Below the pieces are notes generated by a model, which saw nothing but the letters and a program-made list of their open reading frames with translations, ran no database searches and was not told where the DNA came from. A stretch of DNA of 64,000 bases from Agrostemma githago (lineage: Eukaryota > Streptophyta > Magnoliopsida > Caryophyllales > Caryophyllaceae), in assembly GCA_958450325.1 (NCBI GenBank), contig OY288247.1, positions 57,477,701 through 57,541,700 of the forward strand, given 5' to 3'. Both the position numbers and the translations under genes were made by a program. Positions 59,053-64,000 of the stretch are shown piece after piece (within the stretch, counting starts at the first letter, position 1; each line of letters begins with the position of its first letter).

Positions 59053-59455
59053 GGATCAGGTAAACCGAGATAAAATAGGAAGGAATTGATATTGTTGTTT
59101 TGATTGATTTTTGTTATCTTTTTTGAATTTGGATTGAACGCCAGCTTCTAGAAGGTGCACTTGGGCTGGTTTTTGTGACGGTTCGTCTTTGACCGGGTTT
59201 TGACCCGGTCGCCAAAAGACGGGATTAATTTTTGGTGTCGGTTTCGGCCCAAATTAGTCTTATTTCGCTCGGAACGACCCACTGGGCCTGGATTTGAGGT
59301 CTGTTTTGTGAGATTATTACCCCGCTAAAAGTCCATGTTAGATATTATTGATTTCGGGACCAAATCCAAGTATACCAAGTCACGTTTGCGTCCGATCATC
59401 ATCGGGTGTTTGTCGGGAACTGCTATAGACACTAGCAGGCAAAATGCGGGTGTCT

Positions 59456-59458
<3 letters not shown>

Positions 59459-59499
<41 letters not shown>
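59459..59499. repeat. TA microsatellite, right part
   Basis: About 20 TA units, the continuation of 48932-49012 across the solo LTR. Confidence 0.95.
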
Positions 59500-59501
<2 letters not shown>

Positions 59502-59767
59502 TTTCTTTCTTCATTCATTTTGGTGGATTAATACAAACTCTTCACACTCCTCTCACATTCACTTTTGGCTGAAACTTTTGAGGTGAATGTACCTACTTTT
59601 CATCAACTTTTAAGTCACCATTCATTCCATATCTCTTCACATTTTTCTCTTTATTCATTCTTCCATTTTATTTTAGCAAAACCTTTTCTTTCTCCCTCTT
59701 TTTGGCTGGTGTTCCTGCCCATTTTCAGCAGCCATTTTCGTCCATAATCAAGCTTTGATCGTCCTAT
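59500..59767 (+). other. Leader-like continuation of the LTR that starts at 44755
   Basis: Pyrimidine-rich sequence (TTCATTTCTTTCTTCATTC and similar) after a TA-rich box, as in the transcribed leader of plant LTRs. No gene. Confidence 0.35.
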
Positions 59768-59786
59768 CACTACTACAATAAAGGCC

Positions 59787-60125
59787 TATTGCAACGGAGG
59801 GAAAATGTTGCATATGACCTTTAAAATGTTGCTTTATGGTTTATGCAACATTTTTAACTGTGCTGCTTAAAACTCCGTTGCAATAGCCTAATGTAACACT
59901 TTGTGCAACATTTTCTATTCAAATGCAATATTTTTAAAAAATGTTGCAATGATACCCTAATGCAACACATGTCTTGACTAACAATTGCAACACCTTAAAT
60001 ATAAATATGCAACACTTTTTCCCCTTCCATTCACAATTTTGCAACACTTATTTCAATGTTATGCAACATTTTTTTGTCTAAATGAAACATAAATTCAACA
60101 TTATTTTGGTCCTAATGCAACATAT
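59787..60125. repeat. CACTA subterminal repeats TGCAACA
   Basis: At least a dozen copies of TGCAACA or its inverse TGTTGCA, mostly as ATGCAACATTTTT, in both orientations. In En/Spm such subterminal motifs bind the TNPA-type protein. Confidence 0.8.
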
Positions 60126-61245
60126 CCAATATTGTCAAAGACAATATTATTCTAATTGTAATCCAACATTCCTGAATGCAAATGTAGGATAAACATTTGT
60201 TTTAATTTTTTTCCGCACGCTATTAATTGTAACAAATAGTATTCACACATACAAAACGCCTAATCCAAAAAATCTAATTAATTGATCCACAAAAGAGATG
60301 CCCATTTTTAATCAAAAAATCAATATTCACGTTTCGTACTACATCTTTTTGAAAAATATGTTAACATGAAAAAGAACTAACAGAAATCAAAAGATTGTTT
60401 GAATACAAAAACAAATAAACGTAAAGCATGTATAAGTCTCCAGTAGATCCAAATTTGTGCTGCTACCATTGAATTCATATGTAGCCCAAAAGATGGTCTG
60501 TGACAAGAAAAAAGAGTAAATAACAATAGTCATGATGTCAAAAAAAATTAAACATAAAAAAAGGGATAAAAAATACATATCTCTAACATAAGTATTTCTT
60601 TGCAATTTCTTCCAAGAATTTTACGCAAAATATTGTTAGTCAAGTTATCTCTTTCGACATCAAGCTCTCTTTGACTGTTTTCTAATTCTGAGTTCTTTTT
60701 AAAATGTTCTTCCTCCATCTGTCTTTGCGCCTCATTTAGTCTAACAACAATTTCAGAATCCATATCTTTTCTTTAAGTCCTCAATTAAACTAGCTTTGAG
60801 TGACTCCATAATCTGTCCAGGCACCACAAAAGACGTCGTGTCTCCATTTATTGCTTTCATCTTTTTATTAGTGACACCCCTACCCTATAACCTACAAGAC
60901 CGATCATACCACTTACCATAACTCCTACATAAGCATTTGTAGGGCCACTTCCATCATCTGATGAGACATAGTTCCTCATATCCTTCTACAATAAAGACTA
61001 AAAAAAAGACATTATAACTGTTATGAAAAAATATTGAAGTAAATATTTTTAGAAATCTCAAATAACTTACAATTTTTTTTTTGCAGTATCAATATATGAA
61101 TCATTATATTGCCTCTCCTCGGTCCTTTTACGAGTTTTCTCAAAACATTTGAACTAAAGAAGACACTTACTTATTTGGATGCTCATTTGTTTGTCATACC
61201 AAATACATAATAATAAGATGATAGTAACTTGTTTGATGAATCATA

Positions 61246-61336
61246 CTCCCTCCGTCCATTATTTATCGCCTTACTCCATTAAAATATTCCTCACATATAT
61301 TCATGGAGTGGGGCGATAAATAGTGGACGGAGAGAG
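61246..61336. mobile_element. Stowaway MITE
   Basis: 91 bp with ends CTCCCTCCGTCC and GGACGGAGAGAG and a TA duplication (61244-61245, 61337-61338). The whole element can fold back (TTATCGCC...GGCGATAA). Confidence 0.93.
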
Positions 61337-62339
61337 TAATTAAACATGAATTTAAACTACAAATGATTTGTTTTTGTACGACCAATTACCATTTTCTCGT
61401 GAACTACTGCGAAGTTCTTTGCACCAACGGTGTGCATAATGTAGGTTTAATACTTTTCGCTTAAACAAAGAGTAAGTTTAAAATCGTAAACAAAACCTGG
61501 TCAGTTTTCATTTTCCACTTGACAAGCAGTTTGGTAAAATCTTATTCCGGAACCGTCTTCGACCTGTTTTTCCAACTAGTCTTGTCATCTGTATATGAGT
61601 TGTACTATTTTTTTTTTGAAGTGGCTTTTGTGAAATCTCAAGATCCTATAGTCTTCATCACTCACTCCTTACCTTCGGGCGAGACTATACACTTGGTCTG
61701 CGGGAAAAAATTAATTATGTAGTTGTGTACTAGAATCTTGTAATTAGACAAAGAAGCAACTATGAAGGAATCACACTAATACCTTGTAGTTCGAGATCTC
61801 GGCTATGTAAGTTCACTTGTTCATCCTCCTTATCAAAAGTTTCTTGGTCACCATATCCATCTGGATTCTCGTCATCAGTTCCGGCCATGTCATCGTTGTC
61901 ATCCACTAATCCACACTCTTTTAAGTAATCAATGACATTGTGATCATCTTCAAGTACTTCGACAAGAAAATTTAATAAAAGTGGATTAATATAATGTCAA
62001 ACTAGTTGAGAAATATTTAAAATTTCAAAACAGTATCATATACGAACCTTCTGACCTTGTAGAGTATGATCTCGTAACAACGCTTATCTCTCAGTCACCT
62101 CCATGTGGTTGTTTCTTACGCAAGAGAATGTCAACCATACTTACTCTCTCCACATCTCCATCGAGCAATCTCTCAAAATGAGACCGTCGTTGGCTTTGTG
62201 TGGTTTAGTTAGAGCTATTTTTCATTGATTTAAGTGGACTACATCACGCTTTTCATCGACCATCGGAGTAGATTACCTGTATCGTCACCAAAAAACTATG
62301 CATTTAGTTAGAGTTGTGTTTCATTAACAATGTGAACTT

Positions 62340-62340
<1 letters not shown>

Positions 62341-62402
<62 letters not shown>
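62341..62402. repeat. TA microsatellite in CACTA gene
   Basis: About 30 TA units just downstream of the first recognised exon on the minus strand, within an intron by this model. Confidence 0.95.
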
Positions 62403-62406
<4 letters not shown>

Positions 62407-62739
62407 ACATATTTCCAAAAAAATTATTATGATAAGATAATAAAAAGATAGAAAATATAGCATAACCTTTTTAGAAATAATCTCGAAATTTAAAGCATCA
62501 AGTTCCTCATCGTCACCGTCGCTATTATAATTTGGAGTGTAATTAATGTCTTTTTCAGCACCCTTACATTTGTCTTTTGCTTTCCTCTTGTAGTTTTTGT
62601 TAGTGTTCACCATACTTGTCACTTTTCTAGCGAAGTTAAGTACTCCAGACTCCTGAAGTCTTGTCTTATTTTTTGCGATCCTCTCATTTCGGAGTCTTTT
62701 GTACTCATTGATACCATGTCTCTTATCTGACATTCCTCT

Positions 62740-64000
62740 TATTTGAATCTATAAGCATAAGAATAAAATTAGTTAAATACTTACAAATATGTATAAAACA
62801 TACTCCTTATATCATAGCTTTTTGGTGACTATAACATAGTTTTTTGAAAATTTGACAGTTGCATTCATTTGATATAGTCACTTGTATATAAAAGATTGAC
62901 CACTAAGATTTCCAAATTAGAAACAAACAGCCTATTATGACCATATTACGTTATAAACAAACAGCCTAAATCAAGTTAGAAACATGCATCTCAAAATTAC
63001 GTTATAAAGAGGTGCATATTATGATATTGCATTGGGTATAACAAACAACCTATTTGTGCTTTGATCCGTCATTTTCCCGTCTTCATATGCACCCTCGCAC
63101 CAATTGCAATCTGCAACCTAAACAGACAGGTGCAACCCACCATAACTCGAATTACAGCCCTACAATAGAGATTCAGTCTTCAATTCAGCACAGCTGCGAC
63201 AGTCTTCCGTCTGCTGTCTTCAGCCTTCCTTTTTTATCTACTAACTTCAGTCTTCAAGTCAGTCGAACAACAGCAATTAACAACAGCAGCATCAACTAAC
63301 AAATGTTATCAGCAGCAATTAACAACAATTATATAAACTTGTCACATACCATTCATTTTCCCTTCTTCATTTGAACATTCGCATCAATGCCCGTTGTTCC
63401 TCGTTCATTCAGTCTTTAATACAGTCCATATCTCGTAGATGACAGCAGGCACAGCTGTCTACAACTGCTGTTTCTTCCTATTTGACCTTCACCACTCCAT
63501 TTGCTACACCACTCCTCATTCCTCGTCAACATGATCTTCATCCGCTTTCATCCAATCTCATATAGTGTCATCCCAATCCGAATTACAAACAGTAGTATAG
63601 GAACTTCAAAGACGTAGTAACAACATCAATTGGCCTAATCTTAACTCAAATGCTTATATCTTCTAATCCAAAACAATCAGAGAACTCCATGTTTTATTAA
63701 TTTGCCTAATCACCCACAACCTATAATGTTACAGTAACACTAATAGACCTTAAAGGTGACTCCAATAAGTAATATATGTATATATTACAGTAATTAGCAC
63801 ATATAAATTTACAATTACCGTACTAATTATACATAATCAAAAGCATGAACTACGAAAAACGTGAACTATACTCCGTATAAGACTGTAATCAGTATCAATT
63901 ATACAAAGCATTATGGAATAAAAACAAACCTGGTTGTTCTAATCTTCCTTCGAGATGTAGTGCAGGAGTGATCTGATAGTTCTTGGGACAATTAATTTAG
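62740..64000. other. Unassigned CACTA interior
   Basis: No gene that I can support. The frame at 63054-63299 lacks motifs. Repeated AACAGCAGCAATTAACAACA-like strings occur near 63265-63330. Confidence 0.4.

Larger units (their letters stand above)
49013..59458 (-). mobile_element. Solo LTR of the Tat/Ogre-like family, split by family-A element A2
   Basis: Its two pieces, 49013-50465 and 58369-59458, add up to about 2.54 kb. They match the LTR of the element at 19872-29713 in order and length, including TGTAGACACCCGC at the start and ATGTCCACA at the end on the minus strand. No internal region remains, so it is a solo LTR. It lies in a TA run, so the duplication is ambiguous (ATATA). It carries ACTCG-RY-CGAGT dyads that its relative lacks. 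Confidence 0.85.
60548..62733 (-). pseudogene. CACTA Transposase_24-like gene, several exons, probably broken
   Basis: Minus-strand exons are recognisable. The first, 62733 to about 62470, encodes MSDKRHGINEYKRLRNERI and a basic/acidic tail. A short exon at 61437-61390 has HTVGAKNFAVVHEKM and ends at a GT donor. Another at about 61154-61075, after a CTTTAG acceptor, has FKCFEKTRKRTEERQYNDSY. About 60990-60770 gives SSDDGSGPTNAYVGVM and GDTTSFVVPGQIMESLKASL. The last, 60763-60548, has a Glu/Gln-rich helix (LNEAQRQMEEEHFKKNSELE). The HT-GxK-FA and FEKTRKR wording is that of plant En/Spm Transposase_24 proteins, which bind element ends. Frames between pieces do not all join cleanly, so damage is likely. 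A Stowaway MITE sits between two exons. Confidence 0.6.
59768..64000. mobile_element. CACTA (En/Spm) transposon, left part
   Basis: Starts CACTACTACAATAAAGG, the classic CACTA terminus, next to TAT as possible 3-bp duplication. Dense TGCAACA subterminal repeats follow, and further in lies a minus-strand gene of Transposase_24 type. The other terminus (inverse TTGTAGTAGTG) is not in the window, so the element continues past 64000 or lost its end. Confidence 0.75.

Noticed and set aside
63054..63299. 81-codon open frame at the right end
   Set aside because: Short, Ser/Asn-rich and without motif.

Overview
The window is repeat-dense nuclear DNA from a flowering plant. Evidence: plant-type copia (initiator-Met primer site) and Athila-like gypsy retrotransposons, long LTRs starting TGTAACACCC, a CACTA element with a plant Transposase_24-type protein, a Stowaway MITE (CTCCCTCCGTCC ends), a hAT element, a Helitron end, and one intron-bearing gene with a plant mobile domain (PMD). 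A eudicot, possibly Caryophyllales, is only an impression. No rRNA or tRNA gene, CRISPR array or prokaryotic operon was seen. Almost every other open frame is a low-complexity or antisense shadow.

Layout. (1) 1-7197: a non-autonomous LTR element (family A, copy A1, minus strand, cut by the window edge). (2) 7198-8099: tandem repeats. (3) 8100-12661: a very long solo-LTR-like element with a GAGTG duplication, carrying a hAT element (10387-11087, 8-bp duplication). (4) 13016-44754: remains of a PMD gene. Intron 1 holds a copia element (13183-43537, duplication GATTA). The copia holds an Athila-like gypsy (14220-36999, duplication CATAC). The gypsy integrase is split by a gag-only Tat/Ogre-like element (19872-29713, duplication ATATG). 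(5) 44755 onward: exon 3 of the PMD gene is cut by an old LTR-like sequence. That sequence was itself hit by a Helitron (45306-48838) and by a solo LTR (49013-59458) that landed in a TA microsatellite. The solo LTR contains a young family-A element (A2, 50466-58363, duplication GGCTC). (6) 59768-64000: the left part of a CACTA element with a broken Transposase_24-like gene and a Stowaway MITE in one intron.

How the parts relate. Nesting order agrees with LTR divergence judged by eye: copia LTRs differ most, gypsy and Tat-like pairs less, and A2 LTRs differ at only about five places. All pol genes are broken. The copia has frameshifts and a stop. The gypsy protease lacks its active-site motif, its reverse transcriptase has Asp to Asn in motif A, and its integrase zinc finger lacks one Cys. 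Family A carries no pol, but shares the tRNA-Asp primer site and TGAT...TCA LTR ends with the Athila-like element, so an Athila-type element may supply its enzymes.

The most unusual signal is architectural. Three LTR families carry arrays of a 12-bp dyad of the same design, two 5-bp arms around a purine-pyrimidine centre: TCCCG-RY-CGGGA, ACTCG-RY-CGAGT and AGTCT-RY-AGACT. The arrays lie upstream of the putative LTR TATA box. Family A repeats the whole module (array, about 56 bp, TATA, C-tract) inside the element, followed by a second internal polypurine tract, and encodes one protein with a Tyr/Gln-rich, prion-like N-terminus.
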